Assembly (NCBI GenBank): GCA_033398695.1
Contig: CM065817.1
Location: 70,792,001-70,856,000, forward strand
Origin: Orobanche coerulescens
Lineage: Eukaryota > Streptophyta > Magnoliopsida > Lamiales > Orobanchaceae
Reading direction: 5' to 3'
DNA: 64,000 bases
Positions 1 to 11,246 of the stretch are shown piece by piece. The notes beneath the pieces are model-generated. The model was given only the letters and a program-made list of their open reading frames with translations. It was not told the DNA's origin and ran no database searches. The translations under genes and the position numbers were made by a program. The stretch's first letter is position 1. Every line of letters begins with the position of its first letter.

Positions 1-647
1 TAATGGAGTTTATACTTTTGCCCAATTCAACATAGTTTCCCCGCCAACAGAGTTGAGCAGCACCATGCCAGTAGTTGTTGCGTTTCTGACCTTCGATTCC
101 TCATCTCGTACATCCATAGCGTCAAAGTGTCTTCCAATATAAATAGGATGTTATCGACCACCGTGGCATTATGAATGCCATCATAAGTATCGAGCTTCGA
201 CACGTCTAAGTGGGGCGCATCAAAAGTGACCGCGATAGTGGAACTAGATGATATGACACGCTTGTGCGAGGACCAGTGAGACTAAACTTCCTCCATTTTT
301 GATAGATAGACGTGTACCTCTTATTGGATAAATTTAGGGAGGCTATGAATCTCCTTCTAGAACTCGAGAAGTTGCCCACATAGGATATTATATTGATCCA
401 TAATAACCTTCTTCAGTAGGACAACAATGTTGGCATACTCAGTCTCAAGATCATCACACCTTTCATGAACTTGGTCAAGGTTCTCCTCCAAGCTAGCCAT
501 TGAGGCTTTAAGTACGGAGACTTGAGGCTACAAGGTGCCGACAGAGGCTCCCTTGGACTTGTTGCATACCTTATTACCTCGCTGCTCCTCACAACCGCAT
601 TACTGCTCTTGAGTAGCATCGGTAGGGACATTCTGAGTGTCGGCCAT
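1..647 (-). pseudogene. Ty3/gypsy gag remnant, 5' end of the ORF
   Basis: On the minus strand an ATG at 647 opens a reading frame starting MADTQNVPTDATQEQ that hits a stop at once. The following frame resembles the N-terminal half of plant gypsy Gag: a predicted helical stretch, then a segment reading KLDTYDGIHNATVVDNILF, which fits the conserved 'P..YDG..D...V..FL' gag entry motif. Several in-frame stops and shifts make it a pseudogene. It lies immediately internal to a primer-binding site and LTR at 686-1335 and runs off the left edge, so only the 5' end of a minus-strand element is present. Family assignment rests on motif recognition only. Confidence 0.6.
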
Positions 648-685
648 CTTTCTCGCGTGATATGAGTCGGTTACATGCAAACCAT

Positions 686-697
686 GTCTCAATACCA
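686..697 (-). other. primer-binding site, tRNA-Met type
   Basis: The minus strand reads TGGTATTGAGAC, a degenerate match to the initiator tRNA-Met primer site TGGTATCAGAGC. It sits two bases inside the LTR end (TGACA), between the LTR and the gag start at 647. Confidence 0.6.
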
Positions 698-699
698 CT

Positions 700-1335
700 T
701 GTCACTGGATGGGAGTTTTGTGAAGCAAACCCATACGACACTTAAACAACTAAGCTGTGTCAAGTTGTCAAGTAAGCCTGAGGAAAGCGAGATAGGACAA
801 TAGGCACAAATAGGATTTTATTAGAGAGAAATGTTTGTACAAGAGAACCTTACAATGTTTAGAATGCTTCAAGTTTTTCTGGATGTTGTGGGCTTGTGTG
901 GAGTCTTGCGAATTTTTGGATGGTTTTGCCAAATGAGGTCTCGCTTGTTTATATGGTTGTCTAGGAGAATTCTAGACTAGGAATTCTCTATATAGAACTT
1001 TCTAGAGTCTAGCTTACTCTTCAATGTCCCTTAATATACATGTGGTTCTCTAAAGTTGTAGGGTGTATAAGAAGTATCTTCTAGAACTATGCACACTACT
1101 TTTAGATATGTACATATTTCCCTCGAGTCCTCTTAATTCTTCTGGAAGGCTCCTGAGTCTTCGGATCATGAGCTACTCTTGGGAGTATATAAGGCAATCT
1201 CGAGCCATTTTTGCACTATCCGTACAGCCCCCTCACTTATGGCCAATGAGTGGTGAGTCACTAACCCCGCCTTACTGAGACACCTCTAGCGAGAGATTTT
1301 TCAAAGCCAATTACATATGTCTTACTGTGTGGCCA
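700..1335 (-). repeat. 5' LTR of the minus-strand gypsy remnant
   Basis: The inner end is well placed: the minus strand reads CCAGTGACA and is followed by the primer site at 686-697. The outer end is uncertain. I place it near 1335, where the minus strand would begin TGGCCACACAG, because a different LTR (TGTAATATCC) starts at 1337. No second LTR copy is in the window, so neither length nor age can be derived. Confidence 0.5.
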
Positions 1336-1336
1336 A

Positions 1337-1770
1337 TGTAATATCCGCATTTTTCCTTTTTCTGGTATTTTTCATTTTAGTGTGTTCTTCATTTTTAGTG
1401 ACTCGCTTGTAACCGTATTGATATTTCAAGAATATTTAATACTGGACTTTTCCTTATCCGAGCGTGTTTCGGACCTGTTTTACTCAATTCCGCATTTAAT
1501 GCCTTTTCCCTCGCTATTTGGTTCGATTCTCGTAACCATCGTTCGGAACTTCCGTTTCGGGGTTGACGTAAATCCATCTTATGTTATTATGCGTGTTGTG
1601 AGCTTTTGTTTGATGTTACGATCGTGTATCGTGTGTTTTGGATGTTTTGGGCCATTTTGTAATTTCCCAAAGTTATGGGGTAATTACTACCCTTATTGTT
1701 TCCGAACTTTCGTGTAGTCGGAATCGCATTTCATTTTAGCGATTTAGTTCCTGCCTCGAACTCATTGTGA
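1337..1770 (+). repeat. left part of an old gypsy LTR, split by the Athila-like element
   Basis: The segment starts TGTAATATCCGC. It is interrupted at 1771-1775 by the GTGTA target duplication of the element at 1776-15887 and resumes at 15893. The distant end reads GGGGCGTTACA at 18139, so the joined LTR has TGTAA/TTACA termini and about 2.7 kb length. Short stretches also resemble the LTR piece at 53952-54840 (TCGATTCTCGT; a GGGCC-TAATTTCC block), which supports a common LTR type. Confidence 0.6.
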
Positions 1771-1775
1771 GTGTA

Positions 1776-3079
1776 TGTTAGGCGTATTTTTATACGCCTA
1801 TTTATCATTATTCTTTATCCATTTTGTGTCTAAACCTGCATAAATGAGCCTTTAATGCACTATTTTTTTATGTTTGGCAGGAAATTGGAGTCCGGAAGCT
1901 CGAACGATGAAAAACGGGCGAAAACGGCAACTTTTGGCCTGGGGCCGCGGCACAAGGATACTGAGCCACGGCACACGAAGATAACCTGAAAGTCCCGAGC
2001 AAACTGTACCCTGAGCCGCGGCACAAGGATGCTGAGCCGCGGCCCAGGAGGAAAAATAAGCGCCCAGGTATGCACTGAAGACACCGTGAGCCGTGGCATA
2101 GTTTAAGTGAGCCGCGGTCCATGGGGCGGTTTTGGTGTATTCTGCGCGGTTTTGGGCCGTTTTGAAGCCGGTTCTCGCCCTAATCTCACGGACGCGTTTT
2201 GGAGGCTGATGGGAGTTATAAATAAGGGTTTAAGGTCATAATTGAAGGGGATCATTAGAGTATCGATCATCATCAAGGAAGAGAAGCAGAAGACATCAAG
2301 AAGCAGAGAGCGGAAGCAGAAGAACGGAGGAATCCGAGCTCTTCATCTGCGTTTGATATCAATGCTTTCTTTAATTATTTCTGTATTTTTATTCTTTAGC
2401 ATGTCAGGCTAAAACCATGTTCTAGGATTTTGATGAAACTGAGGTTTTGACGGATTTACTTTGATTATATATATAATTCCCTTTTCTGTTGAGTTTTCCC
2501 AATTGTTTTTAATGCTTTCAATTGTGTGGCCTATAATTGAATTGTTTTAATCACGCAACTCGAATCGGGAGAGGAGAGTTGGTGAGGAAATATTGGTGAG
2601 AACCGTTTTATCTTGTGAGATAGGAATATACTCATAGGAACTACGTGGTCTTTTGAAGATTCTGTGCCTTTTGCCTATTGTCGAATTAATTCACCTAGGG
2701 ATAGAGTGTGTTATTCGCCTTTAGAAAAATATATTGACCTCGGGAGAGGCGGTAGAGTATTTTAGCAACCTTCGCCTTCAATAAATTGGGAAATCATTAA
2801 CTTCAGATAATCGAGAGTAAATTCGGATAAACCGAGGTGGATTCACAATCCTAGATTTATTTCTTATTTGATTTTCTTTCTTCAATCGATCGTTTTTACT
2901 ATTTATTCTTTCATTGGTTTTCTTTAGTTATTACTTGCAACTCAACTTTCGACAGTTCAAATAAAATTAGAATACATATAAATCGATAATTAGTGATTCA
3001 GTCCTCGTGGGAACGATATCTTACTCATCATTTTATTGTCTACGATAACGTGCACTTGCGTTAAACAAAATTCGCAACA
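1776..3079 (+). repeat. 5' LTR of the Athila-like element
   Basis: This is a 1304-bp LTR from TGTTAGGCG to TTCGCAACA. It holds an array of GAGCCGCGGCACA-type motifs at about 1944-2125 and a TATA-like box TATAAATAA at 2217-2225, with the R/U5 part following. From about 1920 it is nearly identical to 14725-15887. Confidence 0.85.
1944..2125 (+). repeat. iterated CCGCGGCACA motif array upstream of the LTR TATA box
   Basis: Variants of (G/T)GAGCC(G/A)CGGC(A/C)CA recur at about 1944, 1964, 2012, 2033, 2089 and 2111. Their core CCGCGG is palindromic. The array lies about 90 bp upstream of TATAAATAA at 2217. The same array is in the 3' LTR at about 14745-14930. Confidence 0.75.
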
Positions 3080-3085
3080 AGTTTT

Positions 3086-3103
3086 TGGCGCCGTTGCCGG
3101 GGA
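3086..3103 (+). other. primer-binding site, tRNA-Asp type
   Basis: TGGCGCCGTTGCCGGGGA follows the 5' LTR after a short spacer. It matches the primer site typical of Athila and related non-chromodomain gypsy elements, complementary to the 3' end of tRNA-Asp. Confidence 0.85.
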
Positions 3104-3226
3104 CTGATTTATTTTACTAATATCGATTTCAGTATTTCTAGTCTTATTTTGAACATTTTTTTTATCTATTTATTCTTGTGTAATTTTATTTATTTGTTTT
3201 TCCTTGCAGGAATTTCCAGTTAGTGC

Positions 3227-3769
3227 ATGAGAAAATTCGGTAACGAAGGCCTACTACCTTTGGATACCGAACTCGAGCGCACTCTTTGGAGAAGCAAGAA
3301 GGAGAAACGAGAGCTACCAGCAATAGTCACCCTGGCAGATAACACGGGAAATCACGAAGCGGAAAATCCCATTCAGCAAGCTCAACCGGCATTAGCACTC
3401 CGCGATTATGCTATGCCGCAAATCAATGCGAACTTTTCGGGAATTCGGCGTCCAACCATCCAGGCGAACAATTTCGAAGCCGGCTATTATTCAGATGGTG
3501 CAAGCAATACAGTTTTGTGGATTGCCGAACAATGACCCCAACGCTCACATCGCGTCGTTTCTCGAGATTTGTGACACTTTCAAAAACAACGGTGTCATTG
3601 ATGATGCTATCCGTCTACGGCTTTTCCCTTTCTCTTTGAGGGACAAAGCCAAATTTTGGTTGAATTCTTTACCGCCGGGCTCGATCACTACTTGGACGGA
3701 AGTAGCGCAAGCCTTCCTAGCTAAATTCTTCCCACCATCAAAGATGGCGAGACTGAGGAACGAGATAAC
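3227..3769 (+). pseudogene. Athila-like gag, N-terminal part, interrupted
   Basis: The ATG at 3227 opens a 102-codon frame containing an acidic/polar N-terminus and [21 protein letters not shown] shift near 3520 moves the coding frame to one containing [20 protein letters not shown], the conserved capsid-like core of plant gypsy Gag. At 3770 coding is cut by the copia insertion and resumes at 13097 with YEAWERYKDLLQRCPHHG. The frameshift shows gag was already dead or died independently of the insertion. Confidence 0.8.
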
Positions 3770-5617
3770 TGTTGGGATTCCTCAGAAAATAAACGCAGCG
3801 GAAGAATAAACGGAATCCCTAAGAGGATCGATCAAGTAACGTATATACGAAAAGAAATACGAAGATCAAGGAATCAAAGTCCCATACCTTTGATGTCTCT
3901 GAAAAACCTTCGTATGATGATGGTGATGATGATGAAGAGCCCTTCGTTCCAAACACCGAAAGCACGGTGCCTCTACTTCACACGCCGGAACTTGACGGAA
4001 AAATCAGCAAACTTCCTTTCTCTAAGAATGCGGCTAGGGAAGCTTGTAGGAATTTTTTCTCTCGATCTTTTCTACTAATAACTTGTCTCTAAGATCAAGT
4101 ATATGCTGTAGAAAATTTTTCTCACTCTTGAAGCTCTCTCAAAAACGAAATATTCACTTGGGGAAGGAAGAAGGAGACTTTTATGATTAAAAGACTTTCT
4201 TTTTTACAATTATTCCAAGCCTCACATGTAGAAGATGCTTTTAAAAGCATCTCTACTCCTCACATGATCCCACAAGTATATTATATAATGAGAAAGAGAG
4301 AGAGAGAAAGTAGAGAGGAGGGGGGCCTTATAGGGAATCTTCCAAGAAACGGGTCGAGTTAATTCGGCTCGTGTATTGGATGTTCGTCAAACGAATCCCT
4401 CGTGAATCGGATGTCCGTCAAACGAATCCGTTTTATTTCCAATGTGTTTATACTAATTAATTAATCCAATTAACTAGTTATATCAAACACAAATATACAT
4501 TTCTCTAAGAAATATAATTTATGAATTAAAGTAATCACCGAGTAACTTACTTACAATTCATAAGACCGCTATTTGATTTATCCGATAAATCACTAATATC
4601 TAATATTATAAGAGAGATTATTAATTCATATTTATCCGTCAATGATCCTATTGCGTGACTCCGTAGGTTCGTCTCAGCCGGCATTGGGAGGAATCAATGA
4701 GTGCGGGCAGCACTTAGCCAGCCTAGCGGGCCGCACTGTAAGCCCCGACTGAGAACGAATGAACGAATCATTCCAAAACCATTATGTCATGAATACCATA
4801 TACGTATAGACCCTTCATCAGATGTCCCGGTCAAATCTTCGGGTCATGGTAAAGTCAAACCCTACTGTTGACTAGACTCTATACATGTGTTAATACAAAT
4901 CAAGACCGACTGATTAATAGTGTATCTAATACGACTATATCAGAATGCTTTGGCCAAAGACTTATGATCTTATTCGCCATTAACCATATAGGACATTCGC
5001 CTGCTCACTAACAGGAGATAGAATCCTTTCTTGGCGTACAGTAAAGACTGCTACCTGCCCGTATAGTCCGCACTTCGAGGTCAACTCAGCAATTAAGCAA
5101 ATGAGTCTAACTACTGTAATGACAAACTAAACGTCACAGGCACATCTTCTACTGAACCCTCAAGTCAAAGGTCCACGTATACTATCACAACCTTTCGATT
5201 CGTCATCGACTCTCCGAGAGTGAATACCGTGTGACTGAATCGAGTATGAGTCGTGTTCGAGTATACTGGTCCCACCAATATACTTATAACTATGCTATCA
5301 AGACGTGCACACGTCCTAGCATCAGTTATACAAGTCTTATTAAAACTTAATGTCCTGTTAAGTTTTATCGACTTGCGAACTAGTTAAGCATTCGAGCTCT
5401 AAACACTTATAGTGCCTATCTCTTTATCTCCATAAGAAGTAGAATGCTCACTCTCAAATGCAAGGACTATTATTCTATATACCAAATCACAATGCCAGTG
5501 ATATACAATAATATAGAAATAATAATTGCCTTATTAAATATAATATTCATAATTACAATACAATTGCTCTCACTCTCTCATCCTCTGAGTGGCATTCGAG
5601 GGCATATATTCCTAACA
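3770..5617 (-). repeat. 3' LTR of the copia element
   Basis: On the minus strand it begins TGTTAGGAATATATGCCC and ends AATCCCAACA. It is preceded by the polypurine tract at 5618-5629. It is a near-copy of 11247-13091 and a diverged relative of the plus-strand LTR at 50103-52075. Confidence 0.95.
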
Positions 5618-5629
5618 ATCTCCCACTTG
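5618..5629 (-). other. polypurine tract of the copia element
   Basis: The minus strand reads AAGTGGGAGAT directly before the LTR TG, the usual plant copia second-strand priming site. Confidence 0.85.
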
Positions 5630-5632
5630 CAC

Positions 5633-6236
5633 TCAATGCCACAAACTATGGTATCTAATACCTATACTCTCTAGATGTCTCTCTAAGACCTTCTGAGATA
5701 GTGGCTTGGTAAGCGGATCAGCAACGTTATTTGCTGTGTCTACTCTCTGCAGTGTAACATTCCCATCCCGAACCATTTCTCTAACAAAATGATATTTTCT
5801 CGCAATATGTTTGGTGTTGTGGTGAGCCCTAGGCTCCTTAGCTCGTGCAGCCTCCGTCGTTGTCACAAAACAAAGGTCACGGGCTTCTCTGCATTAGGAA
5901 CCACTTGAAGTTCCTCGATGAACTTCTTTATCCAAAAAGCTTCTTTAGCAACCTCCGTGGCTGCCTGATATTCGGCTTGACATGTAGAGATAGCAATCGA
6001 ACTTTGCTTGGCACTTCTCCAAGAAACTGCCCCACCATTCAGCGTAGAGATATACCCTGATGTGGACATCTGAGCATCCATGTCCCCCGAAAAATCTGAG
6101 TCAGTATAACCCATCACTCTTAGTTCTCCACCGCCGTATGTAAGAACCAAGTCTTTAGTCCTCCTTAGGTACTTAAGAATGTTCTTTACAGCAGTCCAAT
6201 GTTCCTGCCCTGGATTTGATCAAACCGACTTACTAC
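5633..6236 (-). pseudogene. copia RNase H domain, frameshifted
   Basis: Two frames together give the C-terminal RNase H of the polyprotein. One (6150-5863) has the catalytic-aspartate motif VMGYTDSDFSGD, then WRSAKQSSIAISTCQAEY. The next (5866-5633) has RAHHNTKHIARKYHFVREMV and the C-terminal VDTANNVADPLTKPLS. A +2 shift separates them near 5865, and another shift near 6237 separates them from RT. RNase H would degrade the RNA strand during reverse transcription. Confidence 0.85.
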
Positions 6237-6238
6237 GC

Positions 6239-7144
6239 TCACGGATAGGCAATGTCCGGTCTAGTGCAAATCATTGCATACATAAGGCTACCTATCGCCG
6301 AAGCATAAGGTACCTTGCTCATTTCCTTTCTATCTTCCTCACCTTGAGGACACATCTTTAAGGAAAGTTTTGCACCATGTTGCATAGGTAGAAACCCTCT
6401 TTTAGAATCTTCCATCCTAAATCGCCAGATCTTTTCTATGTAGAGGGCTTGGGAAAGACCTAACATTCTTTTCGCTCTATCCCTAGAGAGACGAATACCT
6501 GCAATATAGGTTGCTTCTCCCAAGTCTTTCATTGAGAACTCTTTAGAAAGCCAAGCTTTCACAGAACTTAGCATTCCTACGTCGTTTCCTATAAGTAGAA
6601 TGTCATCTACATATAGTATTAAGAACGCAATTTTGCTCCCACTAACCTTCTTGTAAATACAGGGCTCTTCTTCGTTTTGGACAAAATCAAACTCTTTGAC
6701 TGTCTCGTTAAAACGAAGACTCCAACTCCGTGAAGCTTGCTTCATTCCATAAATGGCACGCTGAAGTTTGCATACTTTATGAATATTGGTTTGAGATATG
6801 AATCCCTTAGGCTGTTCCATGTAAATCTCCTCCTCGAGGAATCCATTTAGGAATGTTGTTTTCACATCCATTTGCCATATTTCATAATCTAAGTGGGCTG
6901 CTATAGCAAGCATCATGCGAATAGACATAATCATAGCTACAGGCGAGAAGGTCTCGAAGTAATCGATTCCTTCTCTTTGGGAATAACCCTTTGCCACAAG
7001 CCTGGCCTTATAGGTATCAACCTTGCCATCTCCATCAGTTTTTCTCTTATAGATCCATTTGTTTCCAATAGGCACTATGCCTTTAGGACGATCTACTAAA
7101 GTCCAGACCTGATTAGCATGCATTGAGTCTATCTCAGCTTCCAT
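6239..7144 (-). pseudogene. copia reverse transcriptase domain
   Basis: About 300 codons of RVT_2-type reverse transcriptase are present. The start reads VWTLVDRPKGIVPIGNKWIY, followed by YKARLVAKGYSQREGIDYFE, the catalytic QMDVKTTFLNG and the active-site FLILYVDDILLIGN. The end reads YASAIGSLMYAMICTRPDIA. All three catalytic aspartates are present. It is in the same frame as the upstream integrase ORF, separated only by a TAA at 7151-7153, so one nonsense mutation breaks the polyprotein here. Confidence 0.92.
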
Positions 7145-7150
7145 AGCTTC

Positions 7151-8941
7151 TTAGCACTTGGTGGATTCAACGTCTACCATCGCTTGGTCGTATGTAGAAG
7201 GATCATTCTCTTGACTACTTTCTGTCATCTCATGGACACCCAGTTCCTCTTGATGCAGATAGCCATACCTCTCAGGTATTTGATAAATTCTACTAGACTT
7301 GTGAGGTTGTGTTTGTATTTCAGAAGGTTGGGTTCTAATATCTTGCATAGGTGTCTCATTTGGTGTTTCTTTTATTTCATCCAAAGAAATATTTCTACCT
7401 GCCCCTCCTTCCTGAATAAACTGATCTTCCAGGAAGTGTGATTGTATAGCAACGATGATCCTATGATCTTCATGCATGTAGAATAGATATCCCATGGAAT
7501 CCCCTGGATATCCTATGAAATGACCTTTCACAGACCTAGTTTTCAATTTCTCTACTTTAGTCTTCTTGACATAAGCAGGGCATCCCCAAATCCTAATGTG
7601 ATTAAGACTTGGTTTCCTACCTCTCCACATCTCATGGGGAGTCTTAGGAACGGATTTGGAAGGACATCTGTTCAAGATATGCACAGCAGTAAGGAGTGCG
7701 TAACCCCACAGATAAATCGGTAGATCAGTATAGTTAAGCATGGAGCGAACCATGTCCAACAAGGTTCGGTTCCTTCTTTCTGATACACCATTTAATTGTG
7801 GAGTAGCTGGAGGAATGAATTGTGACACTATTCCTTGTTCTTTTAAGAACTCATCAAATTCGATACTCATGTACTCACCACCCCGGTCTGACCGAAGAGT
7901 CTTAACACGGTTACATGTTTGATTTTCAACTAGGGCTTTAAATTCCTTGAATTTATCAAAAGCTTCAGACTTATGTTTCATTAAGTACATGAATCCATAC
8001 CTGGTATGGTCATCAGTGAATGTAATGAAATATTGAGAACCGTCTCGTGCCACTTCAAAAGGGCCACAGACGTCGGTATGGATCAATCCAAGTTTTTCAG
8101 CAGCTCTTTCAAAAGTCCCTGCGAAGGGTAACTTAGTCATTTTGCCTTGAAGGCAAGATTCACAAGTTGGATAGGGATCTGATCCCAATGGACCTGTAAG
8201 CCCATCTTTCTCCATTTTATGAACCTTGGTCTGACCGATATGACCAAGTCTAAGATGCCACTTAAGTGCTTGGTTCGTTTCATCCCTACCACGCTTCCTA
8301 GTTATAGTGTTCACAGTTGTTTTATTCTTTAAATTTAAATGGTATAAACCATTTAATAATGTAGCAGTACCAACCAATTTATTTCTGAAATAAATACGAC
8401 AGGACCCATCTCCAATAAAGAAGTGAAATCCCTTTCGGTCCATGACCGGAATTGATACAATATTCTTGTGCCCTTTGGGCAAAACAAGTACATCATATAA
8501 AGTAAGAATAAAACCAGATTCTAAATCCAAAATAAGGGATCCGATATCAGAAGCCTCGACACTATGCCCACTTCCGACGGTGACCATCACCTCCCCTGAA
8601 TCCAGCTTCCTACTTTGTTCCAGATCCTGATTCATTGTACAAATGTGAGAACTCGCACCGGAATCAAGTATCCAAGAAGTAGAATATACAGTTACAGAAC
8701 AATTTGTTTCTAAAACCAGTAGTTCTATACCTGAAGGCGCGTTACGGTCAAGCTTTGGACAGTACCTCTTCCAGTGGCCTAGCTCACCGCAGTTGAGGCA
8801 TACATCCGTTTTCTTGGCCCCCTTGCTCTTTTGAACCATTGGGGCCTTGCCCTTTCCCTTGTCGATCTTGGCTATCGGACCTAACTGCTTCTTGTTCTTT
8901 TTCTTCTTATTCTTGGACTTCCAAGTCCCAGAAGAAATCAC
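7151..8941 (-). pseudogene. copia Gag C-terminus, protease and integrase
   Basis: This 596-codon frame reads, in order: a lysine-rich linker, a CCHC zinc knuckle CLNCGELGHWKRYC (about residue 48), the aspartic protease motif WILDSGASSHIC (about residue 90), a GAG-pre-integrase segment with WHLRLGH (about 228), and an rve integrase core. The core has HTDVCGPF, LRSDRGGEY and a catalytic glutamate in NGVSERRNRTLLDM. The order protease-integrase-RT is diagnostic for Ty1/copia. The frame opens downstream of a shift near 8955 and closes at a premature TAA before RT. Confidence 0.92.
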
Positions 8942-8966
8942 AAGTGCGCCTTCCTTTCCTTTGTCT

Positions 8967-9554
8967 TCATCTCGAGATCTGGGTCGTCAGTTTGTTCATT
9001 AGCCCAGCTAAGTTACATGCAATCTCATTGCAGTTGAAGTTCATGACAAATTGTGAAAAGGAGTCAGGAAGTGACTGCAGGATAAGGTCAGTTTGGAGAG
9101 ATGCATGCATCTGAAAATCAAGAGCTTCCAATATCTCAATCATCGAGATCATCTTGAGGACATGGTCCCCAACCCTCTCTCCTTCCTTCATCCTGGCGCC
9201 GAATAATTGCTTTGATATCTCATATCTAGCAGTTCGGATATGCTCTCCATAGAGCTCAGCCAGGTGCGCTAAGATAGCTCGTGAAGACGTCATCTTTTCA
9301 TGGGCACGTTGAAGCTCATTGGTCATTGAGCCTAACATGTACCCTCGCACTCTTATGTCGTCTTTTACCCATTTCTCATGGGCATCGACATCTTCCTGAT
9401 TGGCTCGGGTTCTTGCAGGAGCCGCTGGGATGTCCGCCCAAGACGTATCCCAAAGATTTCCATAGTTAGGACAATCCTCAAGTTCCGGCCACCCACATAG
9501 TTCGGACCATCAGACGTTCTTTTCAAGTAGTATAGCGAGTGGGTTCATTGTCAT
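8967..9554 (-). pseudogene. copia gag, N-terminal part
   Basis: The likely start is ATG at 9554. The minus strand reads ATGACAATGAACCCACTCGC, which is also the start of the sibling gag at 53747. Frameshifts follow within the first 100 codons. From 9350 the frame is open and contains a UBN2-type Gag domain with AHLAELYGEHIRTARYEI and LQSLPDSFSQFVMNFNCNE. The domain builds the virus-like particle. Confidence 0.8.
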
Positions 9555-11233
9555 ATTGAGAGTTTTGTTAACTGCAGAGAATAATTTGAGATTCGTTAGT
9601 GTTTGTTTAATTATGATCCGAGTAAAGAATTTAAGGACTTTCTTTATTCATAACTCGGCTCCCACTATTTTATCGGCATTTACACACTTCCATGTTACAT
9701 CCGGAAGTCTTGGGTGACTTCATAGTGGTGATCGATTTCTTTATAAAGTTTAATAGAGGGCAACTCATACAGTTTATATTCTATTATTCTTTATAAAGTG
9801 GTGTCTAATACCAACCCATCTAATGGATGATTCGATCTTCTTTTACCCCTAGTTCACTTGCCCTCAACCCATTCGGTTTATATGGCTCGCTGAACTATCT
9901 AAGTTTAAACCGTCAACTCCTATTAGTCTGACAATTGAATCTTACCCGGCAACCCATACGGTTTATAGGGGTTTGATTTGTCATAACTAAAGGCATCTAA
10001 TGCACTCTAGGAATTTATCAACTTTCCCCAAAAATATTACCCCGACATACTCCGAAGAATAATATTCCGGTTTAGATTTCAATTTTCCATGAGTTTGACG
10101 GAGGGTAGGAAACCTCGTAACCTTTATAACTTAGTGTTTGTAAGTGGGAGTATTAACGCGATTATATGTTACACTTTGCACATTAATCCGTTTATAAGCG
10201 CGGTTTGTGGTTTGTCAATCATTCAAAATGAAAAACAATAAATAGCAACCTAGTTACTACCAACATATAGCTCATGGACTTTTTCCTAAGTATTGGGCCA
10301 AGCCAAATAAAGAAAGGAAAAATACAGTATTGATTCTTTGTATTCTAGTCGGTCGTCTTCGGTCTTCGTCATAGCCATATGAATAATTACATCATTGAAC
10401 AATACGTCCTACTATACATATTTTCTAGTAAAAATAAATAGGCTCAAAACGGCCTTTACAACCATATCGAATCGAACAAATCAACAACTAAGTCCACGAG
10501 CTATATCACCATCACATAAGGCATTCCATACAACATGTAACGGTAAATGAAACTAAATAATCAAATAATATATTAATCCAATTAATATAAAAATTAATCT
10601 ATTTAATTTCTACAATATTAATCAAATTAATATTTATAATCGTCATTTTAATCCGTTCAAAGTAATCCGGCCAAAACAATATTCTCGTCTAATAATTTCC
10701 CTTAATAAAAAATATTCCAAATATTTTATTAAATCCAATTAAATCCAATTTAAATTTCGAAATTATTACAACGAAATATAAACACAAAAATGGAGTCCCT
10801 GGAAAATCGATGTCAGGCCCACCACACCCGATTCAAAATCGGGCCGAAAACCCGAGAACCGCCCGGACCGAGTCACTCTCGCCACCGCCAGCCGGCCGAG
10901 CTTCTCTGAGCCTACCGAGTCACTCTCGGCCGCCAGCAAAGATCCGAAGTCGCCGTTGCAATGCGTCTTCGTGCGGTATTCGTGTTTAACCCCCGTTTTT
11001 CTCATTTTTTCGACTCGCTTCCAAAACGAAAAAGTTTTTTAACTTCATGAAGAACTTATAAATCAACAAAAATCAAAATTTTCAGATTTATAATTCACAT
11101 AAAATAGTCGAAACTTGACTTACTACGAACGATTAAATTTCTTCGATTATATCTATTATGATTCTAAATCATAAACATCATCAAATAACATTCCAAATGC
11201 AAAGATGATCGTATATACGATATATTTGACCTC
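9555..11233 (-). other. long 5' leader of the copia element
   Basis: This 1.7-kb stretch between primer site and gag holds no convincing gene. It is AT-rich apart from a GC-rich island at about 10800-10960 that contains the inverted repeat CCGAGTCACTCTCGG (10915-10929) and a near copy at 10868-10882. The sibling element has a leader of the same length (52089-53746) with an equivalent pair of hairpin motifs. Confidence 0.65.
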
Positions 11234-11245
11234 GCTCCGATACCA
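11234..11245 (-). other. primer-binding site, tRNA-Met type
   Basis: The minus strand reads TGGTATCGGAGC one base inside the 5' LTR, differing from the canonical TGGTATCAGAGC at one base. Confidence 0.9.
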
Positions 11246-11246
11246 C

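Noticed and set aside
413..631. 72-codon minus-strand frame as a separate gene
   Set aside because: It is an out-of-frame reading of the decayed gag that starts at 647.
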